A stretch of DNA of 64,000 nucleotides from assembly GCF_014191255.1 (NCBI RefSeq), contig NZ_JACHWH010000003.1, positions 749,501-813,500 on the forward strand, given 5' to 3'. Positions 1-8,822 of this stretch are shown piece after piece (position 1 is the first letter of the stretch; each line of letters starts with the position of its first letter). Under the pieces are notes generated by a model, which worked only from the letters and a program-made list of their open reading frames with translations, did no database searches and had not been told where the DNA came from. Source of the DNA: Amycolatopsis bartoniae. Its GTDB lineage: Bacteria > Actinomycetota > Actinomycetes > Mycobacteriales > Pseudonocardiaceae. The position numbers and the translations under genes are program-made.

Positions 1-1
1 T

Positions 2-454
2 GTGGAGGGTGAGCTGGCCGGACTGCACGCCGCGTTCACCACCGTAGGCGCGGTACCGGACGACACGAGAGTGGCGCGGCTGCTGCACAAGCGCCGCCGG
101 GCCCGCGCGTTCGCCCGGGTGCTGCACCAGACGCATCCCGTCCGGCCCGGCTGGCAGACCTGGCTCACTGACGACACGCTCGTGTGCCGGTGCGAAGAGG
201 TCCCGGCGAGCCGGATACGACAGTCCATAGTGGACCTGGGCGCGATCGACGCCAGGGCCGTGAAACTGCTGGCACGTCCAGGAATGGGGCTGTGCCAGGG
301 GCGGGTGTGTGGTTACGCCACCGCCTGCCTCACCGCTGGACATCAGAGGCGTGACGTGACCGCGCAGGACCTGCTGGGCCTGGCCGCGCGCCCCAGCGCG
401 AACCCGGTCCCGCTCGGGACCGTGGCACAACCGGAAACTGTGGAGGGCTCATGA
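2..454 (+). CDS. C-terminal part of FAD/NAD(P)-dependent amino-acid oxidoreductase with BFD-like [2Fe-2S] domain (5' truncated)
   Basis: This is the visible C-terminal 150 residues of a longer gene that enters from the left edge. It carries cysteines at visible residues 62, 64, 98 and 103 (CxC, then CxxxxC about 33 residues later), the pattern of the BFD-like [2Fe-2S] domain at the C-terminus of NAD(P)/FAD oxidoreductase subunits such as D-hydroxyproline or opine dehydrogenase components. The stop overlaps the next start (ATGA), so it is translationally coupled to the DHDPS-family gene. With the following racemase and lyase genes, the likely reaction is oxidation of a D-amino acid such as cis-4-hydroxy-D-proline to a pyrroline carboxylate. 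The substrate is inferred from context. The true start lies outside the window; the GTG at position 2 is not proposed as a start. Confidence 0.8.
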   Translation: MEGELAGLHAAFTTVGAVPDDTRVARLLHKRRRARAFARVLHQTHPVRPGWQTWLTDDTLVCRCEEVPASRIRQSIVDLGAIDARAVKLLARPGMGLCQGRVCGYATACLTAGHQRRDVTAQDLLGLAARPSANPVPLGTVAQPETVEGS

Positions 455-1335
455 CCCCGTGGCACGGCGTTCTCGTGGCAACCGCGCTGCCGCTCACCGA
501 AAGCCTGGAGGTGGACTACGACCGCTTCGCCGAGCACGTGGCCTGGCTGGGCGCGGAGGGCTGCCACGGCGTGACGCCGAACGGCTCGCTGGGGGAGTAC
601 CAGACGCTCACGCCCGAGGAACGCACCCGCGTCGTCACCACCGCCGTGGCCGCCGCGCCCGAGGGCTTCACCGTGATGCCGGGCGTCGCCGCGTACGGCG
701 CCGCCGAGTCCCGCCGGTGGGCCGAGCAGGCGGCCGAGGCGGGCTGCCCGGCCGTGATGTTGTTGCCGCCCAACGCCTACCGGGCCGACGAGCGGGCGGT
801 GATCGCGCACTACCGTGAGGTCGCCAAGGCGGGCCTGCCGATCGTCGCCTACAACAACCCCATCGACACCAAGGTCGACCTCGTTCCCGAACTGCTCGCC
901 GAGCTGTACGCCGAAGGGCTCATCGTCGGGGTCAAGGAGTTCTCCGGCGACGTGCGCCGCCCGTACCGGATCGCGGAGCTGGCGCCCGGGCTGGACGTGC
1001 TGTGCGGGGCCGACGACGTGTCGCTGGAACTGGCGGTCGCGGGGGCGCCCGGCTGGGTTTCCGGTTACCCCAACGCGCTGCCGCGCGCGTGCGTCGAGCT
1101 GTGGCGGGCCGCGAGCGCGGGCGAGCTGGACAAGGCCGTGCCGCTGTACCGGCTGCTGCACCCGTTGCTGCGCTGGGACTCCCGCACCGAGTTCGTCCAG
1201 GCGATCAAGCTGAGCATGGACCTCGCCGGCCGCTACGGCGGGCCGTGCCGCCACCCGCGCGTCCCGCTCACGCCCGAGCACGAGAAGCTCGTGCGGGAGG
1301 CGACGGAGCAGGCACTCGCGGAAGGGCTGCGCTGA
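451..1335 (+). CDS. Dihydrodipicolinate synthase (DapA/NAL) family lyase or deaminase
   Basis: The 294-residue protein has the usual length of the DHDPS/N-acetylneuraminate lyase family. The GSLGE motif at 45-49 corresponds to the GTTGE loop, Tyr134 in AYNNP is the conserved tyrosine, and Lys162 in GVKEFSGD is the Schiff-base lysine, so it should be catalytically competent. The ATG overlaps the preceding stop, and its own stop TGA shares its last base with the next ATG. In hydroxyproline catabolism a member of this family, pyrroline-4-hydroxy-2-carboxylate deaminase, forms alpha-ketoglutarate semialdehyde. The neighbouring racemase and oxidoreductase make that role most likely. A true dapA role is unlikely in this context, though another keto-acid lyase remains possible. 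Confidence 0.85.
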   Translation: MTPWHGVLVATALPLTESLEVDYDRFAEHVAWLGAEGCHGVTPNGSLGEYQTLTPEERTRVVTTAVAAAPEGFTVMPGVAAYGAAESRRWAEQAAEAGCPAVMLLPPNAYRADERAVIAHYREVAKAGLPIVAYNNPIDTKVDLVPELLAELYAEGLIVGVKEFSGDVRRPYRIAELAPGLDVLCGADDVSLELAVAGAPGWVSGYPNALPRACVELWRAASAGELDKAVPLYRLLHPLLRWDSRTEFVQAIKLSMDLAGRYGGPCRHPRVPLTPEHEKLVREATEQALAEGLR

Positions 1336-2336
1336 TGCGCGCCAAGCGGGTCTTCTCCGCGGTCGACTCCCACACCGAGGGCATGCCCACGCGTGTCATC
1401 ACCGGCGGCGTCGGCGTCGTGCCCGGCGAGACGATGTTCGACCGCCGCCGCTACTTCGTCGAGCACTTCGACCACCTGCGGCAGCTGCTGATGAACGAGC
1501 CGCGCGGGCACTCGGCGATGAGCGGCGCGATCCTGCAGCCGCCCACCCGGCCCGACGCCGACTGGGGCGTGCTGTTCATCGAGGTCTCCGGCTGCCTGCC
1601 GATGTGCGGGCACGGCACGATCGGCGTCGCCACGGTGCTGGTGGAGACGGGCATGGTCGAGGTGACCGAGCCCGTCACCACGGTCCGGCTGGACACCCCG
1701 GCCGGACTGGTCGTGGCCGAGGTGCGCGTCGAGGACGGCGCCGCGCGGGCGGTCACGATCCGCAACGTACCGTCGTTCGCGGTGGGGCTGGACCGCAAGG
1801 TGCCGGTGCCCGGGCTCGGCCAGGTGCGCTACGACCTCGCGTTCGGCGGCAACTTCTACGCCATCGTCGAGCTGGCCGAGCTGGGGCTGCCGTTCGACCG
1901 GGCCGAGAAACAGCGCCTGCTCGACGCCGGGCTCGCGATCATGGCCGCGATCAACGAGCACGACGAGCCCGTGCACCCGGCGAACCCGGAGATCACCGGC
2001 TGCCACCACGTCTACCTCGCCGCCCCCGGTTCCGACGCCCGGCACTCCCGGCACGCCATGGCCATCCACCCGGGCTGGTTCGACCGCTCGCCCTGCGGCA
2101 CCGGGACCAGCGCGCGGATGGCGCAGCTGCACGCGCGCGGCGAACTGCCGTTGCACACCGACTTCCGCAACGAGTCGTTCATCGGCACGCGGTTCACCGG
2201 GCGGCTGGTCGAGGAGACCGAGGTGGCGGGCGTGCCCGCGGTGGTCCCGACGATCACCGGGCGCGCCTGGCTGACCGGCACCGCGCAGTACTTCCTCGAC
2301 CCCGACGACCCGTTCCCCGCGGGATTCCAGCTGTGA
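1335..2336 (+). CDS. Proline racemase family protein, probable 4-hydroxyproline 2-epimerase
   Basis: The 333-residue protein has both catalytic cysteines of the family: Cys91 in MCGHGTIG and Cys254 in DRSPCGTGTSA. Two cysteines indicate a racemase or epimerase; the trans-3-hydroxyproline dehydratase branch replaces the first one. I use the ATG at 1335 because it directly overlaps the upstream stop and because the family begins near this residue; the open frame extends further upstream but only as a shadow of the preceding gene. It probably interconverts trans-4-hydroxy-L-proline and cis-4-hydroxy-D-proline to feed the oxidoreductase encoded two genes upstream. Proline racemase activity cannot be excluded from sequence alone. 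Confidence 0.88.
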   Translation: MRAKRVFSAVDSHTEGMPTRVITGGVGVVPGETMFDRRRYFVEHFDHLRQLLMNEPRGHSAMSGAILQPPTRPDADWGVLFIEVSGCLPMCGHGTIGVATVLVETGMVEVTEPVTTVRLDTPAGLVVAEVRVEDGAARAVTIRNVPSFAVGLDRKVPVPGLGQVRYDLAFGGNFYAIVELAELGLPFDRAEKQRLLDAGLAIMAAINEHDEPVHPANPEITGCHHVYLAAPGSDARHSRHAMAIHPGWFDRSPCGTGTSARMAQLHARGELPLHTDFRNESFIGTRFTGRLVEETEVAGVPAVVPTITGRAWLTGTAQYFLDPDDPFPAGFQL

Positions 2337-3199
2337 TCGGGGTGGCCACGGCGATCGCCGCGCTCCGCGGCGCGCTGGCCGCCGGGCTCGACCCGGACGC
2401 CGACCCGCCGCGGTCGGTCGCCCCGGTGAGCCGGGGGCACCTGCTGCTCATGCCCGCGGAATGGGACCGGTATGTGGGGGTCAAGGTCGCGTCGGTGGCG
2501 CCGGCCAACCCCGCGCGGGGGCGGGCGCGGATCCAGGGGCGCTACCTGCTGCTGGACAGCGAAACCCTGACGCCGCTGACGGTTCTGGACGCCGTCGCGC
2601 TCACCACCGTCCGCACCGCGGCGGTGTCCGCGGTGGCCGTCGACGCACTGGCGGAGGCCGGGGCGTCGCGGGTGGTCGTGTTCGGGACCGGGCCGCAGGC
2701 ACGCGCCCACCTGGAGGCACTGCGAGTGGTGCGGCCGGTCGAGGACGTCGTCGTGGTCGGCCGGGATCCCGGGCGGACGCGGTCGTTCGCGCAGGAGACC
2801 GGCGCCCGCGTCGGCACCGCCGAGGACGTCCGGGATGCGGACCTCGTCGTGTGCTGCACCACCGCGAGCGAGCCGCTGTTCGACGGGCGCCTGCTCGCGC
2901 CGCACGCGACCGTCGTGGCGATGGGGTCGCACGAGCCGGACGTACGAGAGGTGGACGACGAGACGGTGCGGCGCTCGACGGTCGTCGTGGAGTCCCCGGG
3001 AACGGCGTTGCGGGAGGCGGGGGACGTCGTCCTCGCGGTCGCGGCGGGGGTGTGCGACCCGGCGGAGCTGGTGGGGCTGGCCGCCGTCGTGCGCGGGGAG
3101 GCGAAGCCCGCCGTGGGAGCGCCACGGCTGTTCAAGAGCGTCGGGATGGCGTGGGAAGATCTGGTGGTTGCCGCGAGGGAGTACGAGGAGGGGGCATAA
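2333..3199 (+). CDS. Ornithine cyclodeaminase/mu-crystallin family NAD(P)-binding protein
   Basis: A GTG at 2333 overlaps the stop of the racemase gene (GTGA), giving 288 residues. The FGTGPQARAH motif near residues 117-126 is the Rossmann nucleotide-binding signature of the family, and GVKVAS near residue 50 holds the conserved active-site lysine region. Many members beside proline racemases act as delta-1-pyrroline-2-carboxylate or ketimine reductases rather than true cyclodeaminases. Here a reductase handling a pyrroline or hydroxy-pyrroline intermediate is the most economical role. It is slightly shorter than typical 310-330-residue members at its N-terminus. It sits in the same transcription unit as the three genes before it. 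Confidence 0.82.
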   Translation: MIGVATAIAALRGALAAGLDPDADPPRSVAPVSRGHLLLMPAEWDRYVGVKVASVAPANPARGRARIQGRYLLLDSETLTPLTVLDAVALTTVRTAAVSAVAVDALAEAGASRVVVFGTGPQARAHLEALRVVRPVEDVVVVGRDPGRTRSFAQETGARVGTAEDVRDADLVVCCTTASEPLFDGRLLAPHATVVAMGSHEPDVREVDDETVRRSTVVVESPGTALREAGDVVLAVAAGVCDPAELVGLAAVVRGEAKPAVGAPRLFKSVGMAWEDLVVAAREYEEGA

Positions 3200-3201
3200 C
3201 G

Positions 3202-3861
3202 GTGGAACAGCCGGCGTTCCCGTCGTTCGGCGCCCGTGGCAACCTGCGGGACGAGATCATCCAGACGCTGCGGGCCGCGGTGATCTCCGGGGAGCTGCGG
3301 CCGGGAGTGGTGTACTCCGCGCCGAGCCTGGCGGCGCAGTTCGGCGTGTCCGCGACCCCCGTCCGCGAGGCGATGCTCGACCTGGCGAAGGAAGGGCTCA
3401 TCGACACGGTGCGGAACAAGGGTTTCCGTGTCACCGAACTGTCCGAAAAGGACCTGGACGACCTGAGCGAGCTGCGGGCGCTCATCGAGGTGCCCACCGT
3501 CCGGCGCATCACGGCGGCCGGTGTCGACGCGGCGGTGCTGCGGGAGCTGCGCCCGCTCGCGGTGGCGATCGAGGAGGCCGCCGCCGAGGGCGACCTGATC
3601 ACCCACATCAAGGCCGACATGCAGTTCCACCTGCGGCTGCTCGCCCTCGCGGGCAACCCGCACCTGGTCGAGACGGTGCGCTCGCTGCGCGCCCGCTCGC
3701 GCATCTACGGCCTGCGCTCCCTCGCCGACCGCGGCGAGCTGGTGGCCTCCTCGCACGAGCACGCGGAGCTGCTGGACCTCATCGCCGCCCGCGACGCCGA
3801 CGCGGCGGAAGCGCTGATGGACCGCCACATCCGCCACGTGCGGGGCATCTGGGCGCGCTGA
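3202..3861 (+). CDS. GntR family (FadR/FCD subfamily) transcriptional regulator
   Basis: The protein has 219 residues, with a winged helix-turn-helix at roughly 10-75 (SLAAQFGVSATPVREAM recognition region) and an all-helical FCD ligand-binding domain to the end. The GTG start lies 2 bp after the preceding stop and behind a strong purine-rich ribosome-binding site (GAGGAGGGGG, about 3185-3194), which decides the start. Being the last gene of the overlapping run 2-3861, it is probably the local regulator of the hydroxyproline-type genes and perhaps of the hydantoinase pair that follows. FCD regulators commonly bind small carboxylates or amino acids. The effector is unknown. Confidence 0.9.
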   Translation: MEQPAFPSFGARGNLRDEIIQTLRAAVISGELRPGVVYSAPSLAAQFGVSATPVREAMLDLAKEGLIDTVRNKGFRVTELSEKDLDDLSELRALIEVPTVRRITAAGVDAAVLRELRPLAVAIEEAAAEGDLITHIKADMQFHLRLLALAGNPHLVETVRSLRARSRIYGLRSLADRGELVASSHEHAELLDLIAARDADAAEALMDRHIRHVRGIWAR

Positions 3862-4037
3862 CCGGTTCCCCCACGACACGCCCGGCCTTCCGCGTGCCGC
3901 CCTCCGCCGCAGGCCGCGCCAGCCCGTCCGTGCGCGGCGCATAGTGATCGCCCGGTCACCGGTGCGGTGAGCACATCGCCCCCGAAAGCGCGGCTCCTAG
4001 CTTTCCAGGCACGTCTGCTGCTGGATTGGAGTACGCC

Positions 4038-6083
4038 ATGGCGCGGTACCGCGTGTCGATGGACATCGGGGGCACGTTCACCGATGTCGTCACCTACGAC
4101 GACGAAGCCGGGGTCTTCGCGGCGACCAAAGCGTCGACCACCCCCGACGACCTGAGCGAGGGGGTCATGGCCGGGCTGGGCGCGGTCGTCGACACCCCCG
4201 GGGACATCGGTTTCCTCGTGCACGGCACCACCCAGGGCCTCAACGCGTTCCTCGAACGCCGCGGCGTCCCGGTGCTGCTGCTGGGCACCGCCGGGGTCGA
4301 GGACAGCTACCACATCGCCCGCGGGCCGCGGACCCGCCTGTACGACCTGCACTACCGCAAGCCCGAACCGCTCGTGCCGCGCCGCGACGTGCTCGGCATC
4401 GGCGGCCGCATCGCGCCCGACGGCAGCGAGCTGACCCCGCTCGACGAGGACGCCGTGCGCGCCGCCGCGCGCACCGCGCGCGACCGCGGGCACGGCGCGA
4501 TCGCCATCGCGTTCCTGTTCAGCTACGCCAACCCGGCGCACGAGCTGCGGGCCCGCGAGCTCGTCCTGGAGGAGCTGGGCGAGGACTTCACCGTGTCGCT
4601 CTCGCACGAGGCCGCCAAGGAGTGGCGCGAGTACGAGCGCACCTCCTCCGCCGTGGTCGAGAGCTACACCGGCCCCATCGTGCGCCGCTACCTCAGCCAC
4701 CTCGAAGTCCGCCTGCGCGACGGCGGCCTCGCCGTGCCGCTGCACGTGATGCAGTCCTCCGGCGGCATCCTCACCGCGGACTCCGCGCGCGCCCGGCCGC
4801 TGCAGACCCTGCTGTCCGGGCCGGTGGGCGGCGCGATCGCGTGCGCCGAGCTGTCCCGGGTCAGCGGCAGGCCGAACCTGATCGGCGTGGACATGGGCGG
4901 CACCTCGTTCGACGTGTCGCTCATCGTCGACGGCGAGCCGGACGTCTCCGCCGAGGCGCAGCTCGAAGGACTGCCGATGCTGATGAGCGTGGTCAACATC
5001 CACACCGTCGGCGCGGGCGGCGGCTCGGTCGCATGGGTCGAGGCGGGCGGGCTGCGGGTCGGGCCGCGCTCGGCGGGCGCCCGGCCGGGCCCCGCCTGCT
5101 ACGGCCGCGGCGGCACCGAACCGACCGTGACCGACGCGAACCTCGTGCTCGGCCGCATCGACCCCGAGGGCTTCGCGGGCGGGCAGATGACGCTCGACAC
5201 CGCCGGCGCGGAACAGGCCGTCGGCAAGCTCGGCGAGACCTTCGGGCTCGACGCCGTCGCGATGGCCGAGGGCATCTGCGACGTGGCGAACTCCAAGATG
5301 GCGCAGGCGATCCGCACCATCACCGTCTCGCGCGGCATCGAGCCGCGGGACTCCAGCCTCGTCGCGTTCGGCGGCGCGGGCCCGATGCACGCCGTGTTCC
5401 TCGCCCGCGAGCTGGGCATCGCCGAGACGATCGTGCCGCGGTTCCCCGGCGCGTTCTCCGCGTGGGGCATGCTGCAGACCCGCATCCGCAAGGACTTCAC
5501 CGAGCCGTACTTCTTCCTCGACGCCGACCTCGACGGCGCAGACCTCACCGCCGTGCTGCGCCGGCTGGAGGAGCAGGCACTGTCCACTTTGGGCGAAGAG
5601 GGCGTGCCCGAGGGACAGCGGTCGGTGGCGCACTCGGTGGACATCCGGTACGAGGCGCAGGAGTACACGCTCACCGTGCCGATCACCGACGCCGCCGATC
5701 CGTCCACACCGGACTTCCTGAAGGTCGTCGCCGAGCGGTTCGCCGAGATGCACCACAGCCGCTACGGGCACGCGAACCCGGGCGCGCCCATCGAGTTCGT
5801 CACCGTGCGCACCGCCGCGTTCGGCGACCTCGGCCGGCCGGAACCGCAGAAGTGGCCGCACGCGGAGAAACCGGAGTTCCCGCACGAGGTCAAGCAGGTC
5901 GTCTTCGGCGGCACGCCGTGCGACACGACCGTGGTGCGCCGCGACGACCTGCTCGCCGGGCACACCTTCGCCGGCCCGGGTGTCGTCGTCGAGGACACCG
6001 CCACCACCGTCGTCCCGCCCGGCTACTCGGTGTCCGTGGACGAGATCGGCTCGCTGATCATCCGCAACAAGGAGCAGGCATGA
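4038..6083 (+). CDS. hyuA: Hydantoinase/oxoprolinase A subunit (HyuA family)
   Basis: The 681-residue protein has the N-terminal actin-like nucleotide motif MDIGGTFTDVV (8-18), the second ATP-binding element VDMGGTSFDVSL and the glycine-rich region typical of HyuA. The family uses ATP to open five-membered cyclic amides such as 5-oxoproline, hydantoin or N-methylhydantoin, together with a B subunit. The ATG at 4038 follows a GGAG about 8 nt upstream and gives the canonical N-terminus. The stop overlaps the hyuB ATG (ATGA). A 176-bp spacer separates it from the GntR gene, so it probably has its own promoter. The substrate is unknown; context suggests an oxoproline- or hydroxyproline-derived lactam. 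Confidence 0.9.
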   Translation: MARYRVSMDIGGTFTDVVTYDDEAGVFAATKASTTPDDLSEGVMAGLGAVVDTPGDIGFLVHGTTQGLNAFLERRGVPVLLLGTAGVEDSYHIARGPRTRLYDLHYRKPEPLVPRRDVLGIGGRIAPDGSELTPLDEDAVRAAARTARDRGHGAIAIAFLFSYANPAHELRARELVLEELGEDFTVSLSHEAAKEWREYERTSSAVVESYTGPIVRRYLSHLEVRLRDGGLAVPLHVMQSSGGILTADSARARPLQTLLSGPVGGAIACAELSRVSGRPNLIGVDMGGTSFDVSLIVDGEPDVSAEAQLEGLPMLMSVVNIHTVGAGGGSVAWVEAGGLRVGPRSAGARPGPACYGRGGTEPTVTDANLVLGRIDPEGFAGGQMTLDTAGAEQAVGKLGETFGLDAVAMAEGICDVANSKMAQAIRTITVSRGIEPRDSSLVAFGGAGPMHAVFLARELGIAETIVPRFPGAFSAWGMLQTRIRKDFTEPYFFLDADLDGADLTAVLRRLEEQALSTLGEEGVPEGQRSVAHSVDIRYEAQEYTLTVPITDAADPSTPDFLKVVAERFAEMHHSRYGHANPGAPIEFVTVRTAAFGDLGRPEPQKWPHAEKPEFPHEVKQVVFGGTPCDTTVVRRDDLLAGHTFAGPGVVVEDTATTVVPPGYSVSVDEIGSLIIRNKEQA

Positions 6084-7756
6084 CCACCACGACCGTCGAC
6101 CCGGTCACCGTCGAGATCATCCGCAACGCGCTCAACTCCGCGGCGGACGACATGAACGCGACCCTCATCCGCTCGGCCTACACGCCCATCATCTACGAAT
6201 GCGGCGACTGCGTCGTCGCGCTGCTCGACGCCCAGCACCAGGTGCTCGGCCAGTCCGCGGGCCTGCCGATCTTCCTCGGCAACCTGGAGACCTGCACCCG
6301 CGCCACCGAGGAGCAGTTCGGCCGCGAGGTGTGGCAGCCGGGCGACGTGTGGATCCTCAACGACAGCTACCTCGGCGGCACGCACCTCAACGACGTCACG
6401 ATCTTCGGCCCCGTCTTCGTCGGTGACACGCTCGTCGGCTTCACCGCGTCCCGGGCGCACTGGATCGACGTCGGCTCGAAGGACCCGGGCGGCTCGATGG
6501 ACTCGGTGTCGATCTTCCAGGAGGGCCTGCGGCTCGGCCCGCAGAAGCTGGTGTCCGGCGGCGAGGACGAGGCCGCGCTGATGGACACGATCGCCCGCAA
6601 CGTGCGCTTCCCCTATCCCACCACGGGCGACATGCACGCCATGATCGCCTGCATCACGATGGGGGAGAAGCGGCTGCGGGAGATCGTCGAGCGGTTCGGG
6701 CTGGACACGCTGGAGGCGGCGCGCGACGAGATCTTCCGCCAGACCGAGGTGCTGGAGCGCGAGACGATCGCGAACATCCCGGACGGGGTGTACGCGGCGG
6801 AAGGCGTGCTGGACAACGACGGCGTCGACCTCGACACCCCGATCGCGATCCGGCTGAAGATCACCGTCGCCGGGGACACGATCGACTTCGACGTCACCGA
6901 GTCCGCCGACCAGACCGCCGGCCCGGTCAACTGCGGTGTGCCGCAGGCGGTTTCGGCGCTGCGGGTGGGCTACAAGCTGCTGGTGAGCCCGGACCTGCCG
7001 GGCAACGGCGGCTCGTTCCGCACCATGACCACCCAGGTGCGCGAGGGTTCCGTGCTCGGCGCCGTCGCGCCCGCGGCGTGCCAGTGGTACTTCTCCCACC
7101 TCGGGCTGCTGATCGACATGGTCGCCCGCGCGCTCGCCCCGGCGATGCCGGACCGGGTCGCGGGCGCCAGCCACGGTGACTCGATGATCGTGCTGACCTC
7201 GGGCGTCGACCCGCGGTTCGGGCGGGAGTTCGTCAACCTGGAGGCCACCGTCGGCGGCTGGGGCGCGTGGTCCGGTTCGGACGGGGAAAGCGCTCTCATC
7301 AACAACGTCAACGGGTCGCTGAAGGACATTCCGATCGAGGTGCTGGAAACGCGCTACCCGTTCCGCATCACCGAGTACCGCATCCGCCCCGACTCCGGCG
7401 GCGCGGGGAAGTGGCGTGGCGGCAACGGCGTGGTGCGGGAGTACGAGGCGCAGACCGACTGCTCGCTGTCGCTGTGGTTCGAACGCTCGCGGCAGCCGGC
7501 GTGGGGCCTGTTCGGCGGCGAGGACGCGGTCGGCCCGGAGGTGGTGATCAACCCCGGGCGCCCCGACGAGCGGCGGATGCTGAAGGTCAACGGCACGACG
7601 GTCCGCAAGGGCGACGTGATCCGCTGCGCCACCGGCGGTGGCGGCGGCTACGGCGACCCGGTGGAACGCTCGGCCGACGACGTCCGCGCGGACGTCGCGG
7701 ACCGCAACATCACCCCGGAGACGGCGCTGAGCCGCTACGGCATCGGCGACGAATAG
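6080..7756 (+). CDS. hyuB: Hydantoinase/oxoprolinase B subunit (HyuB family)
   Basis: The 558-residue protein has the typical HyuB length. It starts with the family N-terminus (DPVTVEIIRNALNSAADDM) and ends with the glycine-rich GGGGGYGDP segment followed by an RYGIGDE tail. Its ATG overlaps the hyuA stop. It forms the ATP-dependent amide-opening complex with HyuA. The last ~30 nt and the stop are duplicated 1.83 kb downstream next to cvnD, which suggests hyuB once abutted cvnD directly before a cassette was inserted. There is no sign that the protein itself is damaged. Confidence 0.9.
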   Translation: MTTTTVDPVTVEIIRNALNSAADDMNATLIRSAYTPIIYECGDCVVALLDAQHQVLGQSAGLPIFLGNLETCTRATEEQFGREVWQPGDVWILNDSYLGGTHLNDVTIFGPVFVGDTLVGFTASRAHWIDVGSKDPGGSMDSVSIFQEGLRLGPQKLVSGGEDEAALMDTIARNVRFPYPTTGDMHAMIACITMGEKRLREIVERFGLDTLEAARDEIFRQTEVLERETIANIPDGVYAAEGVLDNDGVDLDTPIAIRLKITVAGDTIDFDVTESADQTAGPVNCGVPQAVSALRVGYKLLVSPDLPGNGGSFRTMTTQVREGSVLGAVAPAACQWYFSHLGLLIDMVARALAPAMPDRVAGASHGDSMIVLTSGVDPRFGREFVNLEATVGGWGAWSGSDGESALINNVNGSLKDIPIEVLETRYPFRITEYRIRPDSGGAGKWRGGNGVVREYEAQTDCSLSLWFERSRQPAWGLFGGEDAVGPEVVINPGRPDERRMLKVNGTTVRKGDVIRCATGGGGGYGDPVERSADDVRADVADRNITPETALSRYGIGDE

Positions 7757-7766
7757 TCAGGACAAC
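7725..7766. repeat. Direct repeat copy A (end of hyuB)
   Basis: This 42-bp segment covers the last codons and stop of hyuB plus 10 bp beyond it. Its first 26 bp match 9558-9583 exactly and its last 13 bp (TAGTCAGGACAAC) match 9585/9586-9597 exactly; in between, GAA here corresponds to CG there. Copy A keeps the intact hyuB reading frame, so it is the ancestral left side of the junction. The pair brackets the MmyB regulator and SDR genes. Confidence 0.9.
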
Positions 7767-7770
7767 GCCT

Positions 7771-7809
7771 GCACGCGGTCGGATCGAGGTCGCGGGTCCG
7801 ACCGCATGC
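7771..7809. terminator. Hairpin between convergent hyuB and MmyB regulator genes
   Basis: A 13-bp stem with one mismatch (GCACGCGGTCGGA at 7771-7783 against TCCGACCGCATGC at 7797-7809) encloses a 13-nt loop. It lies 15 bp after the hyuB stop and 31 bp after the end of the convergent regulator gene. There is no U-run, as is usual for actinomycete terminators. The termination role is inferred from position. Confidence 0.5.
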
Positions 7810-7839
7810 GGGCGTCTCCGGCCTGACGCGCTTCGGGTG

Positions 7840-8676
7840 CTACGTCGGCGACCCGGTGTCCGGCGCCGTGGACGCCAGTGAGGCGAGCAGGGCGACCTTC
7901 TCCGCGCTGTCACTGTGCTCGTCGGGGTAATAGACGACGAGGATCAGCTCGTCGACCGGAAGCTTCTCGCGGTGCAGGCGCAGCTGCCCGACGACCGGGT
8001 GGTTGACGGACGTCGTTCCTCCCGCCAGCAGCCGGACGTCGTGCCGCCCCCAGAGCGACCGGAATCGCGCGCTGGCGAGGGAGAGCTCGCCCACGAGCTC
8101 GATGGCGCGCGGGTCGGCGGAACCGTCTCCGAGAGAGCGGCGGAAGGAGGCGACGAACTCGCCGACGGCGCTGTCCCAGTCGTCGTGGAACTCGCGCTCC
8201 TCGGGATCGAGCATCAGCGACCGCAGCCGGTTGTGGCCGGGAGCGAGCCTGGGGCTGAACGCGACGGCGAGCGGGTTGGCGGCGAGGACGTCGAAGTAGC
8301 GGTTCTCGATGAACGCGGGGATGTCGAGCGCCGCGAGGAGATGGTGCAGCCTCGCGGGCACTCGCTCGGTGCGCCGGGGCCGCCGGCGCCGGGGACGAGG
8401 GCCGCCCAGGCCGAGCAGGTATTCGGTCTCGACGTCGTCCAATCGCAGGACGCGGGCCAGTGACTCCAGGACCTGGACGGACGGGTTCTTGTCCCGTCCG
8501 CGTTCGAGCCGGAAGTAGTAGTCGGCGCTGATGCCCGCCAGCAGAGCGACCTCTTCCCGGCGCAGCCCCGGCACCCGGCGACCGGAACCGGCCGGGAGGC
8601 CGGCCTGCTGAGGCGTGACCAGCGCGCGACGCGCGCTCAGGTATTCGCCGAGCCGGTTCTCTTCGTCCGCATCCAC
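7840..8676 (-). CDS. XRE-type helix-turn-helix regulator with MmyB-like ligand-binding domain (paralogue 1)
   Basis: The N-terminal helix-turn-helix (PGLRREEVALLAGISADYYFRLERGRD) and the C-terminal MmyB-like domain (LAANPLAVAFSP region, LWGRHDVR region) are typical of ~280-residue MmyB regulators, which control a neighbouring gene and are thought to bind fatty-acid-like ligands. I place the start at GTG 8676 (278 residues): TAGGGT followed by exactly 7 nt precedes it, the layout of a leaderless promoter shared with the two other MmyB-type genes here. A GTG at 8685 is the alternative. It is divergent from an SDR gene 146 bp away, the usual regulator-target arrangement. Both genes lie inside the direct-repeat-bracketed cassette. 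Confidence 0.85.
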   Translation of the reverse strand: MDADEENRLGEYLSARRALVTPQQAGLPAGSGRRVPGLRREEVALLAGISADYYFRLERGRDKNPSVQVLESLARVLRLDDVETEYLLGLGGPRPRRRRPRRTERVPARLHHLLAALDIPAFIENRYFDVLAANPLAVAFSPRLAPGHNRLRSLMLDPEEREFHDDWDSAVGEFVASFRRSLGDGSADPRAIELVGELSLASARFRSLWGRHDVRLLAGGTTSVNHPVVGQLRLHREKLPVDELILVVYYPDEHSDSAEKVALLASLASTAPDTGSPT

Positions 8677-8683
8677 GATTCCC

Positions 8684-8689
8684 ACCCTA
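8684..8689 (-). promoter_or_regulatory. Putative leaderless -10 element of the MmyB-type gene
   Basis: Read on the minus strand the hexamer is TAGGGT (TAnnnT form), and the GTG at 8676 follows after 7 nt. No Shine-Dalgarno-like sequence fits this start. The same spacing is found at the two MmyB-type genes near 58.7 and 60.5 kb. Confidence 0.4.
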
Positions 8690-8822
8690 GCGACGCCTGC
8701 TCCGCCGAAGGGTGCCCTGTCACTACCTGGAGCAACGGGTCCTTCCTGGTGCGAACGCGGCGGCCGAACATGGTGCTGTGCCGGTCATCGGGCCGGACTC
8801 CGGAAGAGAAAGAGAAGCAGGA

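Noticed and set aside
451-1335. Lysine-biosynthesis dapA
   Set aside because: Operon context with proline racemase, OCD-family and Fe-S oxidoreductase genes points to a catabolic DHDPS-family enzyme.
3705-5963. Long minus-strand open frame opposite hyuA
   Set aside because: It mirrors the third-codon-position GC bias of the plus-strand gene, has no recognisable domain and is rich in Arg, Gly and His as antisense shadows are.
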